Shown here in pieces: positions 52,657-63,480 of a DNA stretch of 64,000 bases. The notes beneath the pieces are model-generated. The model was not told where the DNA came from. It made no database searches and worked only from the letters and a program-made list of their open reading frames with translations. Both the position numbers and the translations under genes were made by a program. The first letter of the stretch is position 1. The number at the start of each line of letters is the position of its first letter. The stretch is taken from NCBI RefSeq assembly GCF_030445035.2, contig NC_080694.1, positions 72,121,147-72,185,146 of the forward strand. Reading direction: 5' to 3'. The DNA is from Dasypus novemcinctus. Lineage: Eukaryota; Chordata; Mammalia; Cingulata; Dasypodidae.

Positions 52657-53071
52657 TTTTTTAAAGATTTATTTTTCATTTATTTCCCATCCCCACCCCC
52701 ACCCCCATTGTCTACTCTCTATCCATTTGCTGTGTGTTCTTCTCTGTCTGCTTATATTCTTGTCAGTGGCACCAGGAATCTGTGTCTCTTTTTGTTGCAT
52801 CATCTTGTTGGTTCAGCTCTCCATGTGTGTGGTGCCACTCCTGGGCAGGCTGCATGTTTTTTGAGTGGGACAACTCTCCTTATGGGGCACAATCCTTGTG
52901 CATGGGGCTCCCCTACATGGGGGACACCCCTGCATGGCATGGCACTCCTTGCGTGCATCAACACTGTGCATGGGCCAGCTCACCATACAGGTCAGGAGCC
53001 CCTAGGTTTGAACCCTGGACCTCCCGTGTGGTAGGTGGATGCTCTATCAGTTTTGCCAAATCTGCTTCCCT
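52657..53071 (-). mobile_element. DAS-type SINE just upstream of the OR14J1-like pseudogene
   Basis: Reverse complement of the SINE at 49027: a T-rich tail end (tttaaagatttatttttcat), catttgctgtgtgttcttct, tgcatgggccagctcaccat, the B-box complement GGTTTGAACCC and aaatctgcttccct at the head. It is flanked by the perfect 12-bp repeat ccattttctctt (52645-52656 and 53072-53083). It ends about 50 bp before the OR start codon. Confidence 0.93.
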
Positions 53072-53121
53072 CCATTTTCTCTTATCTTCCAGCGACCACC
53101 TCCTCATTTTGTATCTTCAAA

Positions 53122-54085
53122 ATGGTTATGGGAAATGCACCCACATGGATGGTTTCCTCATCTTGGGGTTTTCTGACAACTGTGAGCTGCAGGTCCGACA
53201 TGCCTTGCTGTTCTTGGTGATGTACCTACTGGCCTTGGCAGGTAACCGCATCATCATCACCATCACCACACTGGACCAGGCTCTCCAATCCTCAATGTAT
53301 TACTTCTTGAAGCACCTCTCCCTCCTGGACCTCTCCTTCATTTCCATCATGGTCCCGCAGTCTACTGACAGTGCCCTAAAGGGTGATAGCTGTATTTCCC
53401 ATGGTCAGTGCATGTTTCAAGTTTTCTTCTTCCTCTCCCTGGCCTGGACTGAGGTGCCCATTCTCACTGTGATGTCTTATGACCACTACGCAGCCATCTG
53501 CCTCCCACTGTACTACAAGCTAATCATGGATCCTGATACCTGTCAGGGGGTCGTGGCATCTGTATGACTGAGTGGGGCTGCCTCTGGAATTTTATACACA
53601 GCAGCCACGTTCTTCATCACATTCTGCAAGACCAAAATCATCCACCAGTTCTTCTGTGATGTGCCCCAGCTGCTGAAGCTCTCCTGCTCCACTGATTACC
53701 TTGGAGCAATTGGAGTGACTCCTTTCATGTCTGTCATGTCATTCACCTGCTTCTTCTCCATCATCCTCTCCTACATCCACATCTTCTCCACAGCTCTTAA
53801 AATACCCTCTGCTGAGGGTCAACCCAAGGCCTTCTCACCTGCCTGCGTCACCTCTTTGCTGTCTCATTTTTTATGTCCACAGGCATGTTTGAGTTCCTAA
53901 AACCAACTTCAGATTCTCCAACTGGTTTTGATCTTATGATTTCTATCTTTTATACAGTTGTGCCCCCAACACTGAACACTATCATCTACAGTCTGAGGAA
54001 TGAGGCCATGAAGGGAGCTGTGAGATGGTTATTGGTGGGTGGGGACATCCCTGGGAAGAAAACTATTTTGTCCTATTGTGGATGA
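53122..54085 (+). pseudogene. OR14J1: Olfactory receptor pseudogene, OR14J1-like
   Basis: Class II olfactory receptor remnant. Blocks in order: THMDGFLILGFSDNCELQV, LLALAGNRIIITITTLDQ (helix 1), YYFLKHLSLLDLSFISIMVP (helix 2), VPILTVMSYDHYAAICLPL (helix 3, DRY region reads DHY), KIIHQFFCDVPQLLKLSCS, LSYIHIFSTALKIPSAEGQ, FEFLKPTSDSPTGFDLMISI and YTVVPPTLNTIIYSLRNEA (helix 7). The family-14 signatures QFFCDVPQ(L/M)LKL, RIPSAEGR and PPTLNPVIYSLRN are clear. Disablements: frameshift near 53138 after the ATG, stop at 53565 (TGA for Trp at the start of helix 4) and frameshift near 53835. A DAS SINE lies immediately upstream. Assignment to OR14J1 rests on remembered human sequence. Confidence 0.87.
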
Positions 54086-54609
54086 CTATCCAATATTATA
54101 TACAAGGAACTTTTGAAATAGTAGAATTCTTTCAATATGTGGTATTGAGGGAAAGCAATAACATTTTTCCTATAGATTAAAAATACAATATTGCTATTAT
54201 GCATGACTTGTTCTTTTCAGTCATTGAATTCATTTTTTCATTCGTTCATATTGAGACAAAATAAACAATTATAATTTTTAAAACATGGATCCAGTAGTTC
54301 CCTTTCCCTCCCAATATGTATAGATACAAAGACAGACAGACACACAATACACACAAACAATGACGAGCACACATGATCTTGTACTTGGGATAGAAAATAA
54401 TACAACACTAATGAAAATTAAAAAATAAATTACCCACAGCTCCATAATCAAAGAAACCAACTCTTTTCCTTTCAGTCATTTATTTTCAAATGCCCATTTA
54501 ACTTCTTATTGTTATACATTCTAATTTTGCATAGTGGAACAAATTTATATACCATTACTATGTATAGGTATATTTTACCATTATAACTATATTTTCACAG
54601 TATTTAATG
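54086..54609. other. Downstream flank of the OR14J1-like pseudogene, nothing recognised
   Basis: AT-rich sequence with no gene or repeat supported. Confidence 0.5.
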
Positions 54610-54770
54610 GAATTCATATTATTTGCATTTAGCCATTCACCCATTTTATTCAGTTGTTTCCAATTTTTCTCTCATAAATAATGTTGAAAATTGAAGTTTT
54701 GCTCTTCATAATTCCAATAAATGGTGTTGCTGAATCAAAGAATATAAAAGGTTCCAGTATATTGAACAGC
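54610..54770 (-). mobile_element. Old L1 3' fragment
   Basis: The plus strand cattcacccattttattcag, ttgtttccaatttttctctc and ataaataatgttgaaaattg resembles the reverse complement of the L1 segment that reads attatttataa...ggaaacaac...tgaatgg. It is short and decayed. Confidence 0.5.
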
Positions 54771-55233
54771 ATATTGCTTTAAAAAAATCATTAAATCTTT
54801 TTATGTGGCCATTAGTAATATATAGCCATGTCACATCTACTTTGTGTCAATATGATTTTATTAATTCATGCAACACATATTCACAGAGAACATATTAGGT
54901 GAATGAAATAATAATAGGCACATGAACATAAAAGTATACCTGATATACACAGCATTGTATAGTGTAGAAATATTTAGTTTTGCTATTGCACAATTTTTTC
55001 CATTCACAATTTTAAAAATTTGTGATAATTCAAGTTTAAACATATTTATAATTATTCACATTTGCTTGATATTAATGTTTAATTTTACATATATTTGTTG
55101 TATAAATTTTATTTAAAATTTTATATATATATCAGAACTTTGTCTTTTAGTTTGCCAAAAACCATTTTCCTCAGTCCCTCTGTAATTTTGTTTCTCAGAC
55201 TACTTTTTTCAATGCACACCATATATCTAATAA

Positions 55234-55235
<2 letters not shown>

Positions 55236-55277
<42 letters not shown>
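55236..55277. repeat. (TG)n microsatellite
   Basis: About 40 bp of uninterrupted TG repeats, able to form Z-DNA and likely variable in length. Confidence 0.97.
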
Positions 55278-55279
<2 letters not shown>

Positions 55280-55820
55280 GTGTGGCAACATTGCTTATCC
55301 AGTCTCGGCTATCAAGACTTAATCTGAAATGGACAATTGTAAAGCTATTCAATCCACTTGCAATAATCTATAAATCATACTGTTTCTTTTTTATGTTTTA
55401 CATTGATTAAATACTTTAACAGTTTCTAAACTATTTCATTTAACTATTGTTTTAGTCTACTTTTTCACAAAAAGAACATATCTTTTTATTTCACTTCCTA
55501 TCCTTTCCATTCTTTTTAATTCATTTGCACTTAAATATTTATGCTTACAAATAACATTTAATCATTATTTATTGCAATGATTTAGGTAGTATAACCATTC
55601 ATAAGTCTATAAAGTATTTTGTCTTATATTCTTAATCAAAAATTAATTTTAATCTATTCATGCATTCAAATACACATAGTGTTTGTTTTTGGCATCATTC
55701 AACCACTTAAAATTTATAAATTAGCTTGGGAAATGTGCTCTTTAAAATTTATAGTTGGTTTTCACCTATATTAACTAATTTTTTTTTTGCTTGAGCCAAA
55801 TAAAATTTTGTTAATTCTCT
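55278..55820. other. Intergenic stretch, nothing recognised
   Basis: Very AT-rich; no gene or repeat supported. Confidence 0.5.
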
Positions 55821-55836
55821 TTTTAAAAGTAATTCA

Positions 55837-56375
55837 TGGGAAGTGGCTGTGGCTCAATCAGTAGGGCTCCTGTCTACCATATTGCAGGCCCTGTGTTCAC
55901 ATCCTGGGGCCTCCTTGTGAAGGCAGGCTCACCAGCATGCTTCAGAGAGCCACCCAGCCCACAAGTGCCTTGGAGTGCCAAAGTCGCCATGGAGAGCCGA
56001 CTCAGCAAGGTGATGCAACAAAAAGGGATACAAGCAAAAACACAGAAGAGCGCACAGTGAATGGACAAAGAGAGCAGACGGCAAGTAAGCCACAAGGGGG
56101 AAGAGGAAATAAAATAAATAAACACAGACAGAAGAACACACAGCAAATGGACACAGAGAGCAGACAGTACACAAAAAGCTACAAGGGGGGTGGAGATGAA
56201 AAGTGAAAAAAAGAAAAAAACTAAAAAAAAAAAGAAAAATGGATATGAAAGGAGTGGATGTAGCTCATTGGCTGAGTGCCTGCTTCCCATTTATGAGGTC
56301 ATGGGTTCAGTCTCAGGTACTGCCTGAAAAACAAACAAACAAAAAAAAAAAACAGAAAAAGGAGAAAAACATATT
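55837..56375 (+). mobile_element. Compound DAS-type SINE: two heads inside one target duplication
   Basis: The first unit (55837 to about 56240) has a tRNA-like head (gggaagtggctgtggctcaa, gggctcctgtctaccatatt) and a tail in which the block gaatggacaaagagagcagac recurs as gcaaatggacacagagagcag, a tandem duplication near 56040-56190. After an A-rich linker a second, shorter head follows (about 56245-56330: ggagtggatgtagctcattg, gaggtcatgggttcagtctc). The pair is flanked by ttttaaaagtaattca (55821-55836) and the same word with one extra A (56376-56392). Either the unit moved as a dimer or the second SINE landed in the tail of the first. Confidence 0.85.
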
Positions 56376-56392
56376 TTTTAAAAAGTAATTCA

Positions 56393-57236
56393 CATTTCTC
56401 AAAAGACTTCTATTCTATGATTTTACATTTATGTTGTTAAAATATAAAGATTACAAAGATTATATGCATTCTTCTGATTGCCCCTTTTTGCGTTAATCTG
56501 AGATAGCATAAATTGGGGGTAATTTTGAGAATAAAACTTATCAGTTTCAATCTGGGAAGAGCCACATTCAAAGTAAACCAGGCTGTGCTGTGTGGTGAGA
56601 CACAGGGGTCTCAAATTTACTTCCCTGAGCTGCCCTGCAAACCTTATGAGCACTGCTGCTGAGTTGATAGTTATGGCCCCATAGTGTTTGCCATGGAAGG
56701 GAAAATTGGAGATGAACTACTTCAGCCTCACTGCAGGGTTTGGAGACACAGGGTTGTGCCTCTAGCAGATGCCAAGGAGAGGCTTAGCCAGTGAACATGA
56801 CTAGGGTCTGGTCAACCAAGAGTGGTAAACTCATGAATTATTCCAGTGGAAGGCATCATCTGTCAATGCCAGCAGAGATAGCAACCTGTCTTCCAAAAGA
56901 CACTGCTCGAAAGTCAGAGACTAAGGATAACACTTCCAAAATGATATTTTATCCCTCCTCAAGGAGGGTACATGGGTTTTTCCCCATCACGTGCTTGAAC
57001 ACATCTTATTGGAAACAGGAAAATTGGGAGACTCTCTACAAAACTAAGTATTTTTTTTATCAGAAGATAAACTATATATATCCTGAAAGGACTGTTTAAA
57101 TTATCTGCTTGGACTTAGATTAAGATGGATTTGACATTTAGTTACTATTTCTGACAAGGTCTCAGGAAGAAGATAGGATTATATAAGATAAATAACAATA
57201 AATATAAGATAAATATCATTGTATTTATTTTTCTTT
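56393..57236. other. Intergenic stretch, nothing recognised
   Basis: No repeat family recognised. A 102-codon open frame at 56791-57099 has no similarity I know and no supporting context. Confidence 0.45.
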
Positions 57237-60200
57237 TTTAAAGATATATGGATTACATAAATGTTACATAAAAATATAGGGGGTTCCCATAAGCTCCACT
57301 CCCTACCCTTCCCACACTTTTCCACATTAACAACATCCTTCATTAGGGTGGTATATATTTGTTACAATTGATGAACACTAAGTGCAGATTATAGTTTACG
57401 TTATAGTTTAAATTCTCTCCTGCACAATTTTGTAAATTATGACAAGATAAATAATGGCCTGTGCCTGTCACTGCAACAACATTCAGAGCAATTCCAATGT
57501 TCTGAAAATGTTCCCATATGATGCCTATTTTTCCCTTTCCCTTCCCTCAGAACCCCTGGTGGCCACAGCCAACACATTAATGATAGAAGCACGTCTATTG
57601 TTAAAATAACAGTAAGACTTTGGTAGAATAACAGAAAATATACTCTAGTCCATTGTTCATTCCCCAATCCTGAGGATTATGGGATGATAATGGCCACTCC
57701 ACTTCTAGCTGAGAGGGTGATTACATCTAATGGGGCAGATGAATAGGACTATCTTGACTGCACTTGTAGGCTCTTTTCCTTGGGGTGGTCGTTGTCCATC
57801 ATCATTTCCTTGTTAGATATCCTGAGCAAGTCCAGTGAATTGGAGAGCAACTCTGCTGAGATTCAGGGCCCAAAGTTTTAAGGCTCTTGGACATGAAAGT
57901 ATCAACTCTTGTACTAACTATAAGTCCAAATAGAAGGGGCAGAAGAGCCATGTGTAGGGAAACTGCAACTGAGTCCAGCTGTCACACTGGGGAGCATAAA
58001 TTCCAAAGAAGGACCCACTGCTAGAATGTCAAACTCCTGAGCTTTCTGCCCTGACTATAGTGTCTGGATGTCTCCAGAGTATGTGGGAGCCCTGCTCTTT
58101 CAGGCAATATTTACTGTGGCACTCAATGAGATCCACTGAGGCATGCATAAGAGTAAACTCTGGAATGACCTCCTGACTCACTTTGACGTCTCTTAACCAT
58201 ATAAACACATTTGTCTTTACCCTTCCCCCCTTTTGGTCAAGGTCTTTGTCCAATTGATTGCTAGTTGGTGCTTGGTAGCAATTCTTAGGTGCCAAAGAGG
58301 CCCATCCCTGGGAGTCATGTCCCACATGAGGGACAGGTAATGCATTTATATACTGAGTTTGTCTTAGACACAGGACACATTTGAGGAAAAAGAAGGCTCT
58401 CGAGAGACATCTCTTAGGCAACCTACAATAATAGGTTAAGTGTCAATTACAAAAGAAAAGTTTCATAACTAAAGCCTTCAATATCAAGGGACCATAAATG
58501 GTCGATCATCCTTCATTTGTCACTGTCCCTATACTCAGGGTATTCTTGTTCTCCCATTAGAGAATGTGGCAGAACTGCCCAGGATGAGAATTGGATATTC
58601 TTTTGTTTTTTGTGTGGAAATCCATCCACAGTGACAATTCTCCATGAACACTTGAGCACATTTATATGCCTTCTAGGAATGCCCAGGTGAACCTCCCCCC
58701 ATGCATCCCCCGTCAGTGACACCCCACACCAACTCTCCTCTGCTGCCACAGTTGTGACCCTTCTTTGATCCAAAACTACTTCAAAAATGTTACCAACAAA
58801 ATGACTGAATAAAAAAAAATGAAATAATAATCATAGTTTTAAAAACAACAAATAAAATATAAAAGAATTTAAAAGAATTTGAAATAATAAAACAACAATT
58901 TTTTAAAAAATGGCATTATGTCTTTCATCACTTAAAATCTGTTGTCCTGTATGTACAGTGACATTTTCTTTCATTTATTCCCCCAGTGTCTTATTTTTTT
59001 TTTCCATTTTATCTTCAAAGAAGCTTTAGGTTACAGAAAAGTCACATAAAAATATATTGGATTCCCTTATGCCCAGCGTCCTCCCCCCTTTTCCCTTTCC
59101 CCTATTAATAACATGTACATGTGGATGGTATATTTGTTACAAATGATGTACAAATATCAAGTATTGTTACTAACCATAGTCAATGATTTAATTATAGTTT
59201 ACATTTTGGTACATACACTTTAATAAATTTTTATGAAATTTAGCATGGCCTGTTTCCATCATTGCAAGATCATGTAGAACAGTTCCAATTCCACCAAAAT
59301 GCCCCATGTTCCATCTATTCTAATACTCTCTCCTCCCCCCCCTCAGGACTCATGGCAACCACCAAGCTTCAATCCTTGAAAAACAAGATGCATGGTTACT
59401 GGCAACAACATTGAGAGTTTGACATACTGGCCTGTCCTTCCCTACTAGCTCTTATGCTCTTGAGAGACTCCCACCCCTTTATTTGAGAACATAGCAGGAC
59501 TCCCCAGAATGGGAGCACTACACCTGTCCATTCATTGTGTGGGTCTCTATCTGCTGATACAACACACTATGACAGGAGAAATACTCATATACTCCATGGA
59601 AGTCTGCCCCAAGTGCAGCCTGTCCTACATGCTCCCCACATCCTACAACACCCCAAACCATTAACCCTCCCCTGCCATAATTGCCAAAAAGCATTCTGAA
59701 TGTTGTAGTTTCAACCACATATCCACAAATCCCCACAGTTCATCTGCTTCCTCCCCCAACCCTCCCTCCTGTGCCTTGGACAGGGAATCCTCCCCCACCC
59801 TACCCCCTTCAAGGACATCACTGGCCAAACCTACAGCATCACTACACCACTACTGCACAACTATACCCTTCCAACTTACCATAGATTTGCCTATATGTGC
59901 ATTGGCTCAAAACCCTCTACTCCCTTTTCATCTACCGTAAACCTAATTTCCAGACTCCAGCTATGTGAATGTGCTCAATCTGCTTAACTCATATCACTGA
60001 GGTCATGCAACACTTGTCTTCAGTGCCTGGATTGCTTCACCGAACATAAGATCTTCAAGGCCCACCCATGGTTATCCCATGTGTTAATACTGCATTCTTC
60101 TTAAAGTTGAGTAATATTCTATTGTAAGTATATTCTAAAATTGCTTATCCATTCTTCTGTTGATGGGCATTTGGGTTCTTGCTAACTTTTGTGAATAGGG

Positions 60201-63117
60201 AATAATGCTGCTCTGCACAGTGGTGTGCATATATCTGTTCATGTTCCTGTGTTCAATACTTCTGAGTATATACCCAGTAGTGGGATTGCTGGACCCTATG
60301 GTGGTTCTACAGTTAGCTTCCTGAGGAACCACCAAACTGTCCTCCACAAAGGTTGCACCTTTATAGATTCCCACCAGCAGAGGATAATTGTTCCAATTCC
60401 TCCAAATCCTCTCCAACATTTGTGGTCCTCTGTTCTTTTAATAGCTACCAGTCTAATGGGTGTAAGATGATATCTCATTGTAGTTTTGATTTGCATTTCC
60501 CTAATAGCTAGTGATGTTGAGTATATTTTATTGTGATTTTTAGCCATTTGTGTTTCTTCTTTGCAGATGTGTCAGTTCAAATAACTTGCCCATTTTTAAA
60601 CGAGCTGTTTGCCATTTTGTTTTTGAGGCATAGGTTTTCTTTATATGTGCTGGATATTAGACTCCTATGAGATATATGCTTACTAAATATTTTCTCCCAT
60701 TGAGTAGGCTGACTTTTCACTTTCTTGACAAACTCCTGTGAGGTGCATAAGTTTTTAATTCTGAGAAGGTCCCATTTATCTATTTCTCCTTTGCTTTCTC
60801 ATGCTTTGGGTATAAAGTTCATGAAAACATTTCCTTATACAAGATCTTGTAGATGCTTCCCTACATTATCTTTGAAGATGTTTATGGTCATGGCTCTTAT
60901 ATTTAGATCTTTGATCCACCTTGAGTTAATTTTTGTATAAGGTGTGAGATCATGTTCTTCTATCAATCTTTTGGATATGGATATCTAGTTCTCTAAGCAG
61001 CATTTGTGGAAGAGACCATTTTCTCCCAGTTGAGTGTGCTTGGTAGCCTTGTCAAATATTAGTTGACTATATGTGAGGATCTGTACCAGAACCCTCAATT
61101 CTGCACCATTGTTCAATATCTCTATCCTTGTGCTAAAGCCATAAAGTTTTGATCACTGTAGATTTGTAGTATATTTTAAAGTCAAGTATTGTGAGTCCTC
61201 TGATTTCATTTTTCTTTTTCAATATGTCTTTGGCTATTCAGGTACTCTTGCCCTTCCTAATAAATTTCATAGATAGCTTTTCCAATTCATCAAAAAATGC
61301 TCTGGTAATTTGCATTGAAATTGCACTAAACTTGTAAATCAGTTTGTGTAGGATAGACATTTTAATGATGTTTAGTCTTCATTTCCATGAACAGGGAATA
61401 TTATTCCACTTATTTAGATCTTCTTTGACTTCCTTTAACAGTGTTGTGTGGTTTTCTGTATACAAGTACTTTACATCATTACTTAAATTTATTCCTAGGT
61501 ATTTGGTTCTTTTAGTTGCTATTATAAATAGGATTTTTTTCTTGATTTCCTCCTTAGATTGATAATTATTGGAGTACAGAAATGCTATTATTTTTGCACA
61601 TTAATCTTATAACCTGCCACTTTATTGAACTCATTTATAAACTCTAGAAGCCTTGATTTGATTTCTCAGGGCTTTTGAAGTATCAGATCATGTCTTCTGC
61701 AAATAGTGAAATTTTACATCTTCCTTTCCAACTTGGGTGCCTTTTATATTTTTTCTTGCCTAAGTTCTCAAGTAAGTACTTCTAACACAATGTTTTATAA
61801 GAGCATTGACAGTGAGCATTCTTGTCTTGTTCCAGATCTTAGAGGGTACGGTTTAAGAGTTTCACCATTGAATTGGATGTTAGTTGTAGTTGTGAGATTT
61901 TCATATATACCCTTTAGCATGGTGAGGAAGCTTCCTTCTATTCCTGTCTTTTGAAGTGCTTTTATCAGGAAAGTGTGCTGTCATTTGTTGAATGGTTTGT
62001 CAGCATCTCTAGAGATAAACATGTTATTTTTTTCTTTATATCTGTTTATGTGGTGTATTACATTGGTTGATTTTCTTATGTTGAATCATCCTTGCATACC
62101 AGGAGTGAACCTATTTGGTGATGAAGTATAATTCATTTGTTGCGTAGCTGAATATGATTGTAGATATTTTGTTGAGGATTTTAACACCTCAGTTCATTAG
62201 AGAGATTTGTCAGTAGATCTCCTGTTTTGTGTCATCATGGTTTGGCTTTGGTACTAGGTTATGTTGGCATCATAGAATGAGTTAGGCAATGTTCCCTCCA
62301 CATCTAGTTTTTGGAAGAGTTTAAGCAGGATTGCTGATAGTTCTTTCTGGGTAGTTTGATAGAGTCCACCTGTGAAGTCATCTGGTCCTGGGCTCTTCTT
62401 ATTTATGAGGTTTTGATGACTAATTCAATCTCATTATTTCTGATTTGTTTGTTGCATTCAGTAGATTCTTCTTTTGTCAATATAGGCTCCTTGTGTGTTT
62501 TTAGGAATTTGTCCATTTCATCTAAATTATCCATCTTGTTGGCATAAAATGTTTCAAAAAATCCTCTAATGATATTATTTATTTCTGTGGGATCAGTGGA
62601 GATATCCCCTTCATTTTTTCTTATTATATATATGCATCTTTTCTCTTTTTTTCCTTTGTTAGGCTAGCTAAGAGTTTGTCAATTGTATGAATCTTTCCTC
62701 TTTTTAATTTCATTTATCTCTGCTATAATCTTTGTTATTTCCTTCTTTCTACTTTCTTTGGAGTTAGTTGGGTTTTCTTTTGATAATTTCTCCAAATGTG
62801 CAGTTCGACCTTTCATTTTAGCTCTTTCTTCTTTTTTAATATAGCCATTTGTGAATGAATTCCCCTCACAGTACAGCTTTTCCTGCATCCCATAGGTTTT
62901 GATATGTTGTGCTGCCATTTTTGATCATTTCAAGGTAGTTTCTGATTTCTTTTGCAATTTCCTTCTTGACCCACTGATTGTGATTGTCTAAGTCTGTGTT
63001 TAGCTTCTACATCTTTGTCCCTGATATGTTTCTGTGTGCCTTACTCATATCCAGGTTCACTGCATTGTGGTCAGAGAAATTACTTTGTATAATTGCAATC
63101 AATCTTTCTGAATTCAT
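57237..63117 (-). mobile_element. Long 5'-truncated L1, ORF2 plus extended 3' UTR
   Basis: Read on the minus strand, decayed ORF2 runs from 63117 to about 60450 (complements of tggtcagagaaattactttg, tctgatttcattttt and cttgcataccaggagtgaac are typical L1). A long 3' UTR of about 3.2 kb follows. It includes the L1MA-like stretch 60450-59900, a terminal module at 58990-59430, a middle block at 57690-58790 and a second module at 57237-57690. ORF2 has many stops and shifts, so no active reverse transcriptase is expected. The 5' break at 63117 falls in the ORF2 region between endonuclease and reverse transcriptase. No clear target duplication is seen. Confidence 0.87.
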
Positions 63118-63119
63118 TG

Positions 63120-63480
63120 AGAATTAAAAAGTGGAATAAAAAATGTAATGAGGAAATACATAGAATGAATTAAAAGGTCAGAATTATGAGAAGAGAGGAA
63201 AAGGGAAAACAAAAATTCTTTTAAAAGTACAAAAAGAAAGGAGAGAGAGCAAGAAAGAAAAAAATTGAAGACCAAACAAAAAGGGATTGAATGAAGGAAA
63301 AACAACAGAAAACAGAAGACAGAAACATGAAGAAAATAAAAAAAGGAATCTAGGTAAAATAAAAATTGGTAAGAGAAATAAAAGGAAAAGAAAGTAAGGA
63401 GAAACACAACAAACCAGAAATAAACAGCAGCATGTAAAACAAACAAAAATGCAAACAAAACAATACAAAAACACTACTAA
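63120..63480. repeat. Long purine-rich tract
   Basis: About 360 bp that are overwhelmingly A and G on the plus strand (aaaaagaaaggagagagagc, aaaagaaagtaaggagaaac) without a regular repeat unit. It begins where the L1 ends. Long open frames on the minus strand here (rich in Phe, Leu and Ser) are composition artefacts. Confidence 0.85.

Noticed and set aside
52591-53034. 147-codon open frame upstream of the OR14J1-like pseudogene
   Set aside because: Mostly antisense SINE sequence; the same kind of frame appears antisense to the SINE at 55.8-56.3 kb.
57237-59430. Direct repeats of about 0.4 kb flanking about 1.2 kb, which look like an LTR pair
   Set aside because: The ends are A-rich tails, not TG...CA, there is no primer site or purine tract, and the upstream sequence is L1 ORF2. 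They are duplicated L1 3' modules.
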